Notes: generated by a model not told the origin, from the sequence alone. A DNA stretch of 64,000 nt from Asterochloris sp. CNOR1 (GCA_963969365.1 OZ017756.1:124001-188000); one strand, 5' to 3'; shown: positions 21,842 to 34,800, counted from the stretch's first letter. Translations and numbers: made by a program.

Positions 21842-24800
21842 TCAGGCAGTGTCCAGGACCCCAGCAGCTGTGCATCCATGTCCGCAGCATCCAATCCATT
21901 CGTGGCCAAGCAGACCTGCTGCTGTGGGGCCAGCTTCATCAGAGGCATGCTTCAGCTGTTGCAGGAATGCTCTACCTAGTGTGCTTCTCACAGTTCCAGT
22001 TTTGGTGAGCATGTCGCCCACAGCAATAAGGTCAGACGCCATGGTGTAGGCTCCAGCCGGCAGCATGCCATTGCTCCATGTACTCCATCTGAAGCCGGGC
22101 ATACCTGGCTTCCCAGACTGCTCCAGGTCCAGCAGGAAGTGGCGGACGCTGAAGAGTGCATGCAGTGTTCTCCCACCGAAGATATATGTGCACGTAGCCG
22201 GCCTGCAGGCAGAAGCAAGTCACGCTGCATGGCCTGCATGCGCTGCAGCAAGACATGAACCTCGCAAGTTGGGGTCCCGTACCTTGTGAAGCGCAGCCAG
22301 GCCATGCAGGAGGCCGTGGACTGCATTGGCTGCGGCCTGCTCGCTGGCTGGTTCAGCATCACCGCGCTGCAGGCCGATGGGCGCCAGGTAGATGGAGTAG
22401 GTGTCCTCTGTGTCTTCCAGGGTGGGGGCCTCCAGAGCATGCACGAGGCCTGCAGCTTGAGCGGTGCCAGAGTACATCTTTTTCAGCTCTGGAAGGTCGA
22501 TGGTCCAGCCTTGCTGAATGTGCTCCACGGCTTGATGGTCTTATGGACTATCATGTCGCTCCTGAAGCACCTGCAGCCGTTCAACAGCTTGACTGGACAG
22601 AAGTACAACTACAACCACGCAAAGGGTCCTGCTGGACTTGATAGACAGCAGCTGCTTCAGGCACAGGCTGTGGGCCCAGCTGTGCCGTGTGTTGCCTGAT
22701 GCGCAATGCTGTTGTCAGCCTCACAGGCTGCCCTCAGCTTGCTGAGGAAAACACTCACAGTGACCGCACATAGCCAAGCTCATGCTGATGCCTCTGGACG
22801 ACATCCACTGGGAGGACCCAGCGTGGAAGGAGAGCCTCTGTGACACGTAGCAGGCGGTGCAGATTGATGACTGCTATTGCTGCCTTGGCTCGGCCTGCCG
22901 CCATAGTCAGCTGCAGCGGAGGACCAACAGCGTAGGGCCTTGCTAGGCTGTCGCGCACCAGGGCAAAGAACTGCAGCGTGTTTCCAGCGACCGCAGCTGC
23001 CAGGAGGTAGGGCAGGTCCCCATAGTACAGGCGTGACCAGGAAGCCATCTATTCTGCAGTCTAGCAAATATCCAGTCCTTGAGCTGCCCCAAGTTGCATT
23101 CAGACGAGCCAAGCCGCTGAGCAGATGTGGTCATACGTGCCACTGCTGCACTTTGCAAGCCAGCACCCAGTTGCAAGACGGTGCACGCCTCAATCTGGAA
23201 GGCTTCTGGTTTTTGAGGGCAATACAGGTGTCCATGCGCCCACAGAAGTAGACCGACAAGCTGGAGAAGTCACTCTTCAAGTCCTCCACAGCATCGTCCA
23301 GGGAGGCTCCTGCGCCCTTCTCCTCCCATTTGAACAGAAGGCGCTTCCCATCCCTGCTGCGCAGCTGGCCATCTGGGCACAGACTTTTGCGGGAAGCTGA
23401 CAGCCTGGTCATGGTGCTGTCTGAGACACCCTTGTCACGCAGCACAGACAGACCCAGGGGTTCTTGCACCAGCCTGTCCAGGCTGAACACCAGCAGGTCC
23501 AGGAGGAACCTATTGATGCCGCTCATGGTCAATGCCTCCTCACCGACGGGGAATGGAGTGTGCATGGCCTGGGTCAGGCCCACGCACAGGGTGGCACAGC
23601 TGCCATTGTCCCCCTGGCACAACGCTGCAAGGGCATCGTGATCTGCCAGGCCACCCTTCACAGCTGCTGTGACTGGCAGCTTAGCAGCTGGGGTCTGGAA
23701 CAGGGCCCCTTCCAGGTCTGACAGCCTAGGCAGGCGTGACAGCGGAGCTTGCACCAGCTGTTGCGCCCGCTGCACAGACACATCTGGGCGGGGATCTGCA
23801 GCGCAGACAGCCAGAGCAACAGGCAGAGCCCAAAGTGGAATACGAGCGCCTTGCTGCTTTTGCCCCAGTGGTCACCCAGTGCATCCCCCAAAGCATGCTG
23901 CTTCTCCTCCAGCCCTCCCAACCTTTTCAATGGCCCCCAAGTACAGGGCGACTGGCCAGGTGAGCCCCACTCCCCCAGCTTCGCTGCAGGCGCAGCTTGC
24001 TGTAGAGTCAGGCTCTGCACTGAATTCACAGCCTGTGTAGCCCAATCCTCCACTGGCTCAGTGCGCAGCAAGCTTACTGCCTGCGGCGAGGCTCCAGCCA
24101 TGTGATGAGGTTCTTCCTGCTTCAGGGCCACCATACTTCACCAGCAGCAGCAGCATGCCAGACCACGCCTTTAACCAGGCCCCTTACACAGACATCAGGT
24201 CAGCCATTAGAGCAGTTGCCAGCAAGCAGCTGTAAGGAATGCCCATGTTTTGGACGCCAAAGACAGTATGGACAACACAGCGCAGGCACCCTTCCCACTA
24301 GAGATGGGGCCATCTTGGCCTGCCAAACAGAGATGAGTGTGTGTCCCTGAAAACAGCCCCACTATGTGAGCCAGCTCACAAGCTGCAGCCCACCTGCCCA
24401 GACCCCTCACAAGTTGATCACAGCCAGGCCCAGATAGGACCGTTACTGGAGTCTTGTCCATCACCAGGAAGCATGCCTTGTCCAACTGATACAGGGTGCA
24501 CAATATGCTTGTGGGCACTGCAGGCTGCTGTCCCTTACACAGGATCTCACCTGCGCACTTGGACCCCTGCCAGCCCTTGTAGACCCAGAATAGGTTCATC
24601 AGGTACTGTTGGACCATAAATGCTATAGTACCCCTGAACACCACCACTTCAAGCGCTGCAACTGCGATGTTTGCACTCACAGACCACTGCAAACAACCAG
24701 ACTGAGCAGGCGGACCACAGCATGAGCAGACCTCACCAATGGCTTAAGGCTCCCATGAAGCCCTGCCAACAATGGCAGGAGTATGCATGCTGATGAGACT

Positions 24801-25356
24801 TGTTGAGCCTGAGGCAAATGGCGCTCGACAACAGAGCACAGACCCGTGATGCTGGACCTCACCTGCTGTCTGCCTGTCGAGCTGTGCAACTAAAGAGTCC
24901 ACCCGCCTCTCGTACCGCACCACCAAATCCTTATCGTGGCCTGCGCCTTTGCGGAGCTCTTGAAATGCCAGCTTGTTCAGCTCATTCAGCTGCTCCTGCA
25001 GCTCTTTGAATGTCGATGAAGATGGCCCTGCCATGTTGACAGGGGCTGCAGGTGACAAAGACAGAGGAGTGGTCAGGCTCACATCAGCTAACAGCGATGT
25101 GAAAAAAGTGCACACTTGAGCAGACAGGCAACAGGTGCTTGAGACAGCTGTCCTTCATGCCCACACCACTTTGAAGGTGCGTTTGGTCTGACAAGATGTG
25201 CGGCTGACCGCGTGATGCTTGCCGCAGTCTGGTGGCTTCGCCCAGAATGTTCGACAGCAATGCATGAAATGTTAATACTGCCTGCTCAGATCCATAGATG
25301 AGCTGCAGGGTGACTCGACTGGCCTCTTCGAACTTCCTTATATGTGTTGACCAAGC
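21842..25356 (-). CDS. Kinase-fold protein with degenerate catalytic loop (probable pseudokinase)
   Basis: Minus-strand exons inferred: 25356 to about 25170 (AWSTHIRKFEEASRVTLQL), 25045-24863 (coiled-coil, KELQEQLNELNKLAFQELRK), 24655-24551, about 23800-23250 (RLLFKWEEKGAGASLDDAV), about 23060-22759 (YYGDLPYLLAAAVAGNTLQF), about 22530-22283 (GLLHGLAALHK), 22202-22105 and about 22048-21842 (YTMASDLIAVGDML, then LLGHEWIGC). The order LHGLAALHKAGYVHxxxRWEN, RHFLLDLEQ, ASDLxxxGxxL, LLxHEWI is that of kinase-like proteins with an upstream EEK / YG-LPY module. In the catalytic loop the expected HRDIRWEN reads HIYLRWEN, so the catalytic Asp is missing. A one-base shift separates RWEN from RHFLLDLE (about 22165). 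Substrate and function are unknown, and several exon borders are uncertain. Confidence 0.6.
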
Positions 25357-25436
25357 CTGGCGACAGCACCTGGGCACCCCTGACCAGTCGGTCACGTGGG
25401 AGGGAGCCATAAGTGACCTCTTGGTTGGGCTTCAAA

Positions 25437-26510
25437 GCACAGACACAAGGGACACAGAGGACACAACAAAATCACCCCAGCGTACTCACCACAAGCTAAT
25501 GATTCTGCTCCAGGCCCGCCCCCCGCCATGCAAATTGCATGCTTGCCAGTAGCTGAGGCCCTGGCAGGCTGTGTCCTTTGTGTCATTGTCTCTCAATGAG
25601 ATGTGGAGATGTCTTGGGAGGTGGTGGCTTTGGCCAGTCCTCCGCTTCCCAGTTTGGGGTGAGGCCAGCCATGTGCCACCTGGCGTTCCCTGTTCCATCA
25701 GAGCAATACAGCTGCAGCATGTGATGACGAAAGGTATGTTGCCTTCCTGGCCTCTGAGCATCTTGCTGGTCCCCCCTGAGACAACGCTGTGTTGCAGCTG
25801 GAGAGGGATCTCCCTTTGACTGAGCCTTGTTTCAAGCCCCGCAGGCCCTGATCAGGGCCTTGGCCTCCAAGGCTGCCACAGGAACCACCTCAAGTGGCCT
25901 GGTAAATCTGATCATTCGATGAGTGGCACTCAGTCCAGTCTCCGAGATGCTTGAGCAAGCTTGCAAGGGGTGGTTATTGCAAATGCCCTGTAGATCATGT
26001 AGACCAAGTCTGGTATCAACTCAAGTCTGAGAGGACAGGCCTCAAGGGGCTTGCCCTGGTGGGCCATGAGAGCTCTGGTGAGGCATCTCAGCACCGACAC
26101 AAGGGACACACAGGACACAACGAAATCACCCCAGCGCATTGTGCGCAAGTTCATGATACTGCTCCAGGCACCCAGGCAGATTGCATGCTTGCCAGCAGCT
26201 GGGGCCCTGGCAGGCTGTGTCCTTTGTGTTTTTGAGTCTTGCTAAGATTTGGGGATGTGTTGTGGGAGGTGGCACATGGAGGGCCTCACCCCAATCTGGC
26301 AAGGGCAGGATTGGCCAAAGCCACCTTGCTTTCCCCATTTCACCAGGGCAATACTGCTGCAGCATGTGATGACGTCAGGTGTGCTGCCTTCCTGACCTTT
26401 GAGCATCTTGCTAGTCCTCCCTGAGACAATGTTGTGTTACAGCTGGAAAGGGACCTGCCTCTGACTGATCCTTCTTTAATCCTCGCAGGCCCTGATCAGG
26501 GCCTTGGCCT
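25437..26510. repeat. Tandem duplication, ~650 bp unit
   Basis: ACAAGGGACACA-AGGACACAAC and the following sequence at about 25446 recur at about 26099. GCCCTGATCAGGGCCTTGGCCT at about 25846 recurs at about 26491. The offset is 645-653 bases throughout. Minus-strand frames containing WGDFVVSCVSLVSVL occur in both copies (26130 and 25470), so an exon of the downstream kinase-like gene may have been duplicated. The copy at 25930-26154 has the longer frame. Confidence 0.75.
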
Positions 26511-26740
26511 GCAATGCTCTGAGCTTGCCCTTGTGGGAGGCGTGTGTGTCTGTGAAGTGAAAATGCTACACTGCTCAACTCAAGGACATTTGAACATGAC
26601 TTTCAGCAGAGATATTGTGACCTGTGCAGGTAAATGGCAGTAAGAATTGTCAATGCAGATCAGCAAACAATCAAAGGCTTGCTCAGCCGCTCTGCGTACG
26701 CTTGCCAAGCAGCTTGGAGTCATTGCTGTACCTGCTGCAG

Positions 26741-27000
26741 TGAGCTGGCTGTCCTGGTGGGTGGGATGCGCTCACGTTCCATCTCTAAAGCCCCGACACC
26801 AGCAGCCATGGTGCTTCCCAAGGCAGCCATGGTGCTTCCCAAGGCAGCCATGGTGCTTCCCAAGGCAGCCATGCGGGTTTCAACCTCAGCGGCGAGGCCT
26901 TCATTGAATCTTGAGAAGGCCGTGCTGCTGGCCCTTGCTGCCATGCCACCTGCGAAACTCTGAAGGCACCGCTGAGATCTTGGAGAACGCCTCAAATGCT
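26741..27000 (-). CDS. Exon-like open frame with in-frame 21-bp minisatellite
   Basis: The minus-strand frame reads FAGGMAARASSTAF and SRFNEGLAAEVE, then the heptad MAALGST three times (26803-26865), then AAGVGALEMERERIPP. It ends at a good donor CTGCAG|GTACAG (26741). The beginning is not resolved: a better frame upstream (TVPEAFEAFSKISAVPSEF) is offset by one base at about 26960. It may be an upstream exon of the kinase-like gene at 21.8-25.4 kb or a separate gene. No family recognised. Confidence 0.4.
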
Positions 27001-27117
27001 TCTGGGACTGTTTGCAAGTCTGAGAGCTTCCAGACACTACTCGGTTCTTTACAGCAAAATGTCAAGGGTGATACATGCAATGAGAGGACCGGAAAACACA
27101 TGGTGGACATACAAATG

Positions 27118-30100
27118 TCAAGGCATCTGGGGAGGAGGTGGGATGCTGGGTGCTGCAGGTGGGGCTGGTGGACCACTGGGCGGTGCCGGAAGACCCCCTG
27201 GAGGGCCTGGCAGTCCCCCAGGTGGCCCAGGCGGCGGTCGAAAGTTCTGCAGGGCATCAGCAAGATACATCAGCAGCCAGCATTGCGGCACACCAACATG
27301 AGTCATGTGCTGAGCCCTCTTGCAGACACGCCCTGTCTCCACTCTTGCCGCCCCAGCCGCCAGGCTGGTGGCAGCACAAGGCAAGGCATGTGTCGTGAAT
27401 TTGACCCACTGGTGGGACCATGATGTGCAAGAGAGACAGGTGCAGGCTCACTTGCTGGTTGAAGGGTGGAGGCGGAGGCCCCTGAGGAGGCAGCCCCATT
27501 GGCGGCCGCGGCACACCACCAAAGCCTGCAAGGACAGCAAACCATCAGCAAGGGTAATGAATGGCTGAGCCAGACCACTGATGTACCAGGTAGAGGATCT
27601 GCTGCAGTCCCTGTGACACCCCCATGCTGCCCCAGCAAGAGCACTGGCAAGTCAGCACGTTGCGCGGTGACTGCATACCCAACTTGACGTGCCTCTTGAC
27701 ACTGCCAGTCAAGATGCAGCAGCCCCACTAAGCTCTGACCGAAGAGTCTCACCGGGTGGGGGAGGAATGGGCATGGGCACCCCCTGCTGTGCAGCCTGCA
27801 CCCGCGCCAGCTTCTCGGGCTCCGGCTTAAAGGGCAGCTGCAGGGAGTAGGTCTTGCTGTCGCCATCCCTGCACAGGCATCAGACAAGTCCCAGCTTGCT
27901 TGGAGGTGCGCAGGGCCTGCACCTGCAGGTGGCAGCAAGAGACCTGTGGCTTCGCATCGGGCTGCGGCTTGAAGGGTGCTGCAGGCATCACGTCTCGCTA
28001 TCCCCCGCCCCTGCACAAGCAGGAATGCAGTGTCAGACTGGGACACCAGCCTGCTTGCAGATCTTTCACCCTCTCAAGCAGCCAGTCCAGCAGTGCTTGG
28101 GCCTCCTTCTCAGCCCCATGCCCTGACAGCAGACAGCCCCATCACTGCCACCTTCCCCATCACTAACATAGGGTGCACTCCATGTCCACCTCTTTGTTAT
28201 GAATTCTCAATTCTCAGCAAGCCACGCTGCAAAGGCCAGGCACATGCATAATCAGCTTGCTTGTCCCAGCCAGCAGATTCTTCTCACCAGAACTGTGTCA
28301 TGTCGCCCCTGTTGCCCCTGCCAACAATCTGATGCGCAACAGCATCCGGCCTCACCAGTGAGAGAAGAGGCGCTCCGAGCGGTCCACCTCAGTGTTGGGG
28401 ATTTTAAAGGAGATGACCTCGTAGGGGTCTGCAGCAAACAGCAGGAACTGGAACCTCCGATCCTGCGCCTCCTTCCTCTGCTCAAAGGCCGACATGAAGC
28501 GGTGGCGTGGCTTGGAGCCCTCCTCTATCTCTGGGTAGTCTACCTGCAGGGGAGGCATGGGAGACATGTGCTCAGAGAGTTACATTCTTTTGATGGGCAA
28601 AGGGGGGGGGGGGGGTTCCAATTCAGGTGCAGAGCGTGATCAAGATGTGGAAGCAGAGAAGACACTGCTGTTGAAACCCTGCTTCAGTCAGAGGGCGCTC
28701 TGCACCTGCTCTCTGCCATGATGTCGTCCCAGCAAGCAGCAGCAGCAGCCCCATGAAACAATTTGATGTCATTCCAGCAATCAACAGCAGGCTTGAAGAA
28801 CGGATTGACACGGGCTCAGAAAGCGGCAGCAAGGCTGATTGACAGCAGGCCCACACTGATCATCAGCAGCAGCACGTGAGGCATGACAAGAGCGCAGCAT
28901 ACCATGTCTCCTCACCTGGAACAACAGAGACCTTGCGTGTGTGTTCTGGTCGTACTGTTTTGTGACTTTGTAGCCAGGCCGCCCTATCTTGACTGCAGAG
29001 CACAGCAGCAGGAGCTCAGCTAGCATATAGATAGAGACAACGTGGTTGCGCAGTAGAGCATTGAATCCTGCCTGCACGGCAGGGCACCAGCGGGCCGGCC
29101 GGCACACAACAACCTTCAGGTCCTAGCTGGGGTTCCCCATCAAAGACGCAGCAGGGCAGGGCTTGTATTTGAACAGAGTTATCTCAACTGTGCAAAATGG
29201 CTGCAGGGCCAACCATGCAGCATGGGCGCCCATCCTGAGTTCATGTCAGGGCAGCAGGGGGTGACAGCCAGCACGCCAGGAGCTGGAAGGGGTCCACAAA
29301 GGGACCACTCCTGACTGCCCAGCTTGGCACATTGGTGCATCAGCCAGGCCCAGCACCAGCAGACCCGCAGAGGCTACAGAGCAGTGACAGCAGGTCACTA
29401 CATGCTGTGGCTTGGGGTGTGCTGTCACAGCTGCAGCGCATCGCAGACAAGGCAGCGCAGGAACAGCAAGCAGGACCAGAGCAAGCAGGGTCCTGTGCTG
29501 CGAGAGCTGCACAAGCAGGGTTGTACAGACAGCAAAGCTCCTCAGAAGAATTCAAGAGACTCTGTGTTTGAGCCTCACATGCACCACCACAGCAGCCCAA
29601 GCCAGGGCCTGCCCGCCAGATGGTGGTTGCTGCTGTTCTGGCCGCTTCATGGGGCTGCATGGGCAGCTGTGCAGCGTGCGGAGGGCTCATTTAGCATGTG
29701 TTGGCAGGTCATGGCCTCATCTGCCTGCAGCAGATGCCCCACGCCTAGCCATGGCACGCCAGCCCTCTCCATGGCTGGAGCTTGTGACTGACCCACCTGT
29801 CTTCTTGATGGGGACTCGTCTCTGCGGCTGCGGCAGTATGGGCTTCTCTGCAGCCTCTCTGGCGGCACGCTTGGCCAGATTCTGCTGATGCCGCTTGCCC
29901 TGCAGTGTGAGGTAGTGAGCAGGCTGCTGCTATGCTCCTATGCACTGCAGCGGCACTGCACTTGGAGACATGTGTCGGGCTGGAGGACTGCTCGGCGCTG
30001 CCGCTGGGCCAGTGCAGGAAAGTGCCCAGCAGCCCTTCAGTGCCATACAGCTTGTCCCCTGTGCACCCAGGGGGGCACCGCTTCATGCACCTCCCAAAAC

Positions 30101-31227
30101 AAAGAAGCAACAGTCGCCCACCTGAGGGCGCACCAGATTGGCGCCCTCACTGTTGTGCAGCGTGAGACAGGCAACAAGACACCCTTGTGCCATACTCCTG
30201 GCCACACAGCTATTGCGGCAGGGTGCAGATGCATTGCGTGTCCAGCCCTGACATGCCTCAGGTCGTTCTCCTGTCAACCACGGACCTGGGTATGCGCCAG
30301 ATAGTTGCCCTCATTGTTGTGCAGCGTGAGACAGAGGCGGCACTCGTACTGCCCCAGGTGGTTGCGCATGAAGTAGGGGTCCTTTGTGAGGTCGATGGTC
30401 TCCAGCGCGAGGCGCCGCAGACGCTCCCTCCTGTCGATGGCCTGCAGGAGAAGTGGCAATTGCAGCAGCAGGATGCAGGAAGGAGCGACAACATCAGAGC
30501 CAGGCTGACAGGCAGCCAGCCTGAGCAGGCGCTCCCTCCTGTCGCTGGGCTTTGGGACAAGTGGCCATTGCAGCAGCAGGACACAGCGAGAAGTGACACG
30601 ATCAGAGCCAGGCTGACAGGCAGTCAGCCTGAGCAGGCGCTCCCTTCTGACGATGGGCTGCGGGACAAGTGGCAATTGCAGCATCAGGACACAGTGAGAG
30701 GCGACCCAATCAGAGCCAGGCTGACAGGCAGCAAGCCTGAGCAGGCACTCTCCTCCGGTCGATGGCCTGGAGCAGGAAAGGCAATCAGCAGAAGCAGCAC
30801 AGCAAATGTCACAGAGCTCGCACAGACACAGCCAGCCTGGCAGGGAGCAAGCCCGAGCAAGCACTGCCGCCTGCACTCCTGTAAAACAGAGAGGTGCAAG
30901 TGTGGGTTATTTGGTGCTGCCTCGCAGAAAGTCTCTGTTGAATTGATGACGTCCACCGCCAGATGTTGCAGAGGCTCGCTCCTGACAGTTATCTGTGTCA
31001 CAATGGGCAAATGCCTGAGCGTGCGTAGAAAGGGTACACCTTTGCACGAAAGAGGCTAGCATGGCGCAAGAACTGTGTGAACCTGTGCAACAGGAAGCTG
31101 AAGAATGCTCCGCGCGTTCAAGGAGGCCCGCTCCATGACTTTGAGGATGTGCTGCCGTGCGCACCTCATTTTGAGAACTTGCTGCTCCCCCCGACCCTGG
31201 CTTAGAGCCACCCTCCCTGCCATCCAT
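27118..31227 (-). CDS. SF3A2: Splicing factor 3A subunit 2 (SF3A2 / PRP11), 301 aa
   Basis: SF3A2 is a U2 snRNP subunit that helps bind the branch site. Eight minus-strand exons give one uninterrupted frame: 31227-31165, 30441-30286, 29899-29797, 28992-28916, 28543-28356, 27868-27753, 27525-27452 and 27246-27118 (906 nt including stop). The N-terminus MDGREGGSKPGSGGAASSQNE, then IDRRERLRRLALETIDL, is typical. The matrin-type zinc finger uses C55, C58, H71 and H77. KIGRPGYKVTKQYD, then DYPEIEEG-KPRHRFMSA-EQR, completes the core domain. The C-terminus (about residues 205-301) is a Pro/Gly-rich tail ending PPPPQMP, shorter than the animal tail and like the plant form. Met 31227 is preferred over an in-frame ATG at 31236 because it matches plant N-termini. 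It is divergent from the ammonium transporter. Confidence 0.95.
28602..28615 (+). repeat. Poly-G tract (G14)
   Basis: A run of fourteen G on the plus strand (C on the coding strand) within the SF3A2 intron upstream of the exon at 28543. Confidence 0.95.
30442..30840 (-). repeat. Three to four degenerate tandem copies of the SF3A2 exon 2 start
   Basis: Reading minus towards the real exon 2 (QAIDRRERLRRLA), the motif recurs as RPSTGGECLLRLAACQ, QPIVRRERLLRLTACQ and KPSDRRERLLRLAACQ, each followed by PGSD and a similar intron filler. The units are about 100-120 bases. The acceptor region and the first ~10 codons of the exon have multiplied into the upstream intron. Confidence 0.85.
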
Positions 31228-31857
31228 GAAGCTCATGCTACCCCTGCTCCTGGCCTTGGCAGGCCCTCTTCAGGCACCTCTATCCAATTCAGTACCCTCT
31301 CCACAACGCGGATCTGATCCAGAAATGTTCTACCCACAACCAGACACTCTGGAGGGCCCGTCTGGTGGCAAGCAATCAGAATTAGCTGCCAGCGGCGGCA
31401 GCTGTGGCATGATGATAAAGGAAGTGGAATGATTGGTTGACCCAGACGAGCGCCCTAATAGCGCTTGCTGGCAGCTGGGGACCACAGGGACTTCAAGTAG
31501 CACTTAACAACAAACAACTGAAGGTCGTTGACTTTGGCCCAAGCCAGGGGCATCGGATCCAGGTTGCTGCAGCATTTGGAGCAGGCACAGCCAGGTGCCC
31601 CGCGCAATCAGCAGTGGCGGAGAAGCAGTCGCGGAGAAGGGGCGCAAATAAAGGGCCTTCACCCCAATTGCCTAATCAGGTGAGCCAAATGGCGATGATC
31701 AAGCCCAACAAGGTGCCAGCCAGGCTGGCCCAGCCTCCCCTGAGCATGCAGCCTGTTGCAAGCATCCCTTAGCGTTCATCCCTCCCCTGTGCATACAGAA
31801 AACCTGCGGCCAATGCCCTGCAGCTGATTGTAGGCTGCGATCTGAGACCTAGCCATC
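31228..31857. promoter_or_regulatory. Divergent promoter region, SF3A2 / ammonium transporter
   Basis: These 630 bases separate the SF3A2 ATG (31227 minus) from the AMT ATG (31858 plus). Open frames here are short and lack splice support, so both promoters and 5' UTRs are expected. No ammonium-response element was recognised. Confidence 0.55.
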
Positions 31858-34800
31858 ATGTCAACGGTTGATATAACCTCCCCGGCCTTTGAGGAGGCAG
31901 TGGCAGAGATTGTGGAGGCCAAGACGTGAGTTAGTATGCAGACGTATGCTGGGTCTGATGCAAAGTCATCCACTGCCCCGCTGAGCAGTCAGTTTTGCGC
32001 CCAGTGCCTGTCAAGCAGCAGCTCAGGGAGTTTACTGGTTTTGCCAGCCGTGTCCAACATTGGCTTGACATGGGCTGATCTGCTGGTGCTCCCTGACCTG
32101 CATCAGCATATGAGGCACCGCTTTTGCACTGACTTCTGTGCTGACGCTTGCTGCAGCTACAACTGGATTGGGGACATCAACATTGAATTTGTGCTGGCCA
32201 GCGGGTGAGCTCTGCACCGCACTGAGCTTCTGAGAAAATGCTTACTGCCCCTGTCATGACATAATTGAGTCCAGCATGCCGGAGGCTATGTATCCCAACC
32301 CCTGCCATCGGCTGCAGGTATCTGGTGTTCATCATGCAGCTTGGCTTTGCTCTGGTGAGTGGAAGTTTTCTGATTTTGAGGCCCGACACGTTTTGAGTTC
32401 GTGAGAATTTCTCAGGTGTTGCTGTCTGCCACCTGCTGATACAAGATGGCATGTCTTGGGTGCCTGCAGCTGACCATTGGGGCCGTGCGAGCAAAGAGTG
32501 CCAAGAGCGTGGCGCTCAAGGTGGGCACGGTGCACCTGCAGACGCTGTGGGACCAGCTGTCATTCAACAAGTGCTGCAAGCACTCCAGATGCCCACTGCT
32601 TGGGCTGCCCCTGCAGCTGCTGTGCCGGCCTGCCCAGGACTGCTGATGATGTGGGCTGCTTGGGGCTGACTTGTTTCGCATAGTTAGGGTGCGAGTCCTT
32701 ATTGAAAAGGCCTCACAGCCACCCATTCACCCCTTTGGGCTGCATGACCAGACAACATGCAGCAGCTTGCAACTGGCATGCTGGCACAGAGAGGGAGTTC
32801 ACAATGCGTTTTGAGAGTCTGCTGGTCTGACGAAAACATGCAGGACAGGATCTGGAAGATGGGTCTGCTTTGCCAGAATTCCAGCCTAGTGGGATCTGTA
32901 GCCTCCTTTGTCACGACTGCCAGACCTGAATGTCCTGGGATTGTGCTCTCAAAGTCCAGTCCTTGCCCAGATTGCCTTGCTGTCCGCCTGCAGAATGTCA
33001 TGGACGTGTGTGCTGGTGGTATTGGCTACTACATCTTTGGTGAGGGGATTGGGCCTGACTCACCCCACGGGCTGGTTGAAAGGCTGCTTTGCGTCCAGGG
33101 GCCTGTTGCATTGGTGCCATTTCCAGTCCTGGCAGCAAGAGGCCAGGTGCCCCAATGGTTGCAAGACGTATCAACCTGCTCTATACGTCAGTGCTTGCTG
33201 CCACCTGTTGGCTGCTGCAGAGCAGCAATATTGAGCATGCTGACTGCATGACTGGCGTGTGTGCAGGTTGGGCGTTCGCCTACGGTGACTCGTCGCACTG
33301 CGATGCTAAAGGCAACTGCACCAAGTCAGGCAAGCTGTGCGGTGCAAGCGTCCACCTGGTGGACGCTGTTCAGCATGTCTGCACCTGTCCGCAAGCCTTG
33401 CCTCTGGGGCTGTGCCGGTGCGTCACCCCTGCTATCTCAGCGAGCGTTGCTGCCCTGCAGGCAACCCCTTCATTGGGTCCCAGATGTTTGCCTTGTCGGG
33501 CATGCCCTCCACCAGCTACTCAACCTTCTATTTCCAGTTTGTGTTTGCCATCTCCACGGCAACAATCGTGTCGGGAGCTGTGGCAGAGCGAGTCAGGTTC
33601 ATGGCGTACGGGGTGAGCTGTGCCACTCACTTCTTGCCTCAGTGTGGGGCTGGCAATTGAGTAGCAAAGTGTGGCGTCCAGCTTGCGGGTGGAAGTGCAG
33701 GTGCTATGCAGGCAGGCAACGCAACTGTGGGGGCCTCACTTTTGTTGACAGGACCAGCCTGAAAATGTTTGTGTTGGGTACAGACACTATGCGTGGGTCA
33801 CCTGCAGTTGCACGTACTTTCCTTGAAAACTGGCCAACTATGGACAACTCCCGCCTGCAGATGTATGTTGCCTGTTCGCAACCTGCTGGATCCACTCAGT
33901 GCCCAGCCACTGGGTGTCAGACTGCCTACAGATGCAGGCGCTGCCCTTGAGCAGTACCCCTGCGTCTGCTCCTGCCCTGCTGACCGCAGATGGGTCCTGC
34001 CGGCTGATGTATGTATCCGCTGGTCACCGCCTGGGTTACACTGCCTGCCTCCCCTGAGGTCCTGTGGCAAGGCATGCGCTCCTCCTGTGCTGCTAACAAC
34101 TGCTAGTCACAGAGCACCCCTGCCTGCAGATGTACGCCCTGTTCCTGACTGCGTGGGTCTACCCCGTGCTCAGCCACTGGGTGTGGTCCCCAACGGGCTG
34201 GGCCTCCACCACTCGCGCAGATGGGCCCCTGCTGTTTGGGAGCGGCGCCTATGACACAGTGGGCAGCGGAGCAGTGCACATGGTGGGCGGCGTTGCAGGC
34301 CTTGCAGGTGAGCACTCTACTGGCAGGGGCGTTGACTACAGCCCTCCTCAAGCTGGTGTACCTTCAGCTGAGGAAGCTTTCGCCCTTGACATCGCTTTTG
34401 CTCCGAGGAGTCATGCTTGGTAGCATAGCTTGATGTGCTCGGGCTCTACCGCCGTTCAATGCGCGCACTGCATGCTGGAGCAGTCCCACCACTGCTGCCC
34501 TTTCTACCAGAATGGCATTGTGGCAGGCGCATGGACTGCAGCGCTTTGAGTGCTGGGGTGCGCTAGCATCTATTGGCAGCGCTCGTGTTGCAGCTGCAAA
34601 CCTTGTGCCATGTCGCGCAGGTGCAATTGTGGCAGGCCCACGCATTGGCCGTTTTACAGCCGATGGCAAACCAGTGGACATGCCGGGCCACAACACCATC
34701 TTCTACATGATGGGCGTCCTGCTGCTTTGGGTGAGGCAGATGTGCTCACTGAGTGGCACCCAATAGATGATGCACAGCTGTCACGTGCCAAGTCCAGGCT

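Noticed and set aside
26996-27301. Gly/Pro-rich plus-strand frame (GGAGGPLGGAGRPPGG)
   Set aside because: It is the antisense shadow of the Pro-rich tail exon of SF3A2 on the minus strand.
27303-28046. 247-codon minus-strand open frame as a separate protein
   Set aside because: It overlaps SF3A2 exons in a different frame and crosses confirmed splice sites.
30187-31059. 290-codon plus-strand frame
   Set aside because: It is antisense to SF3A2 exon 2 and its tandem exon-edge copies; repeat structure keeps it open.
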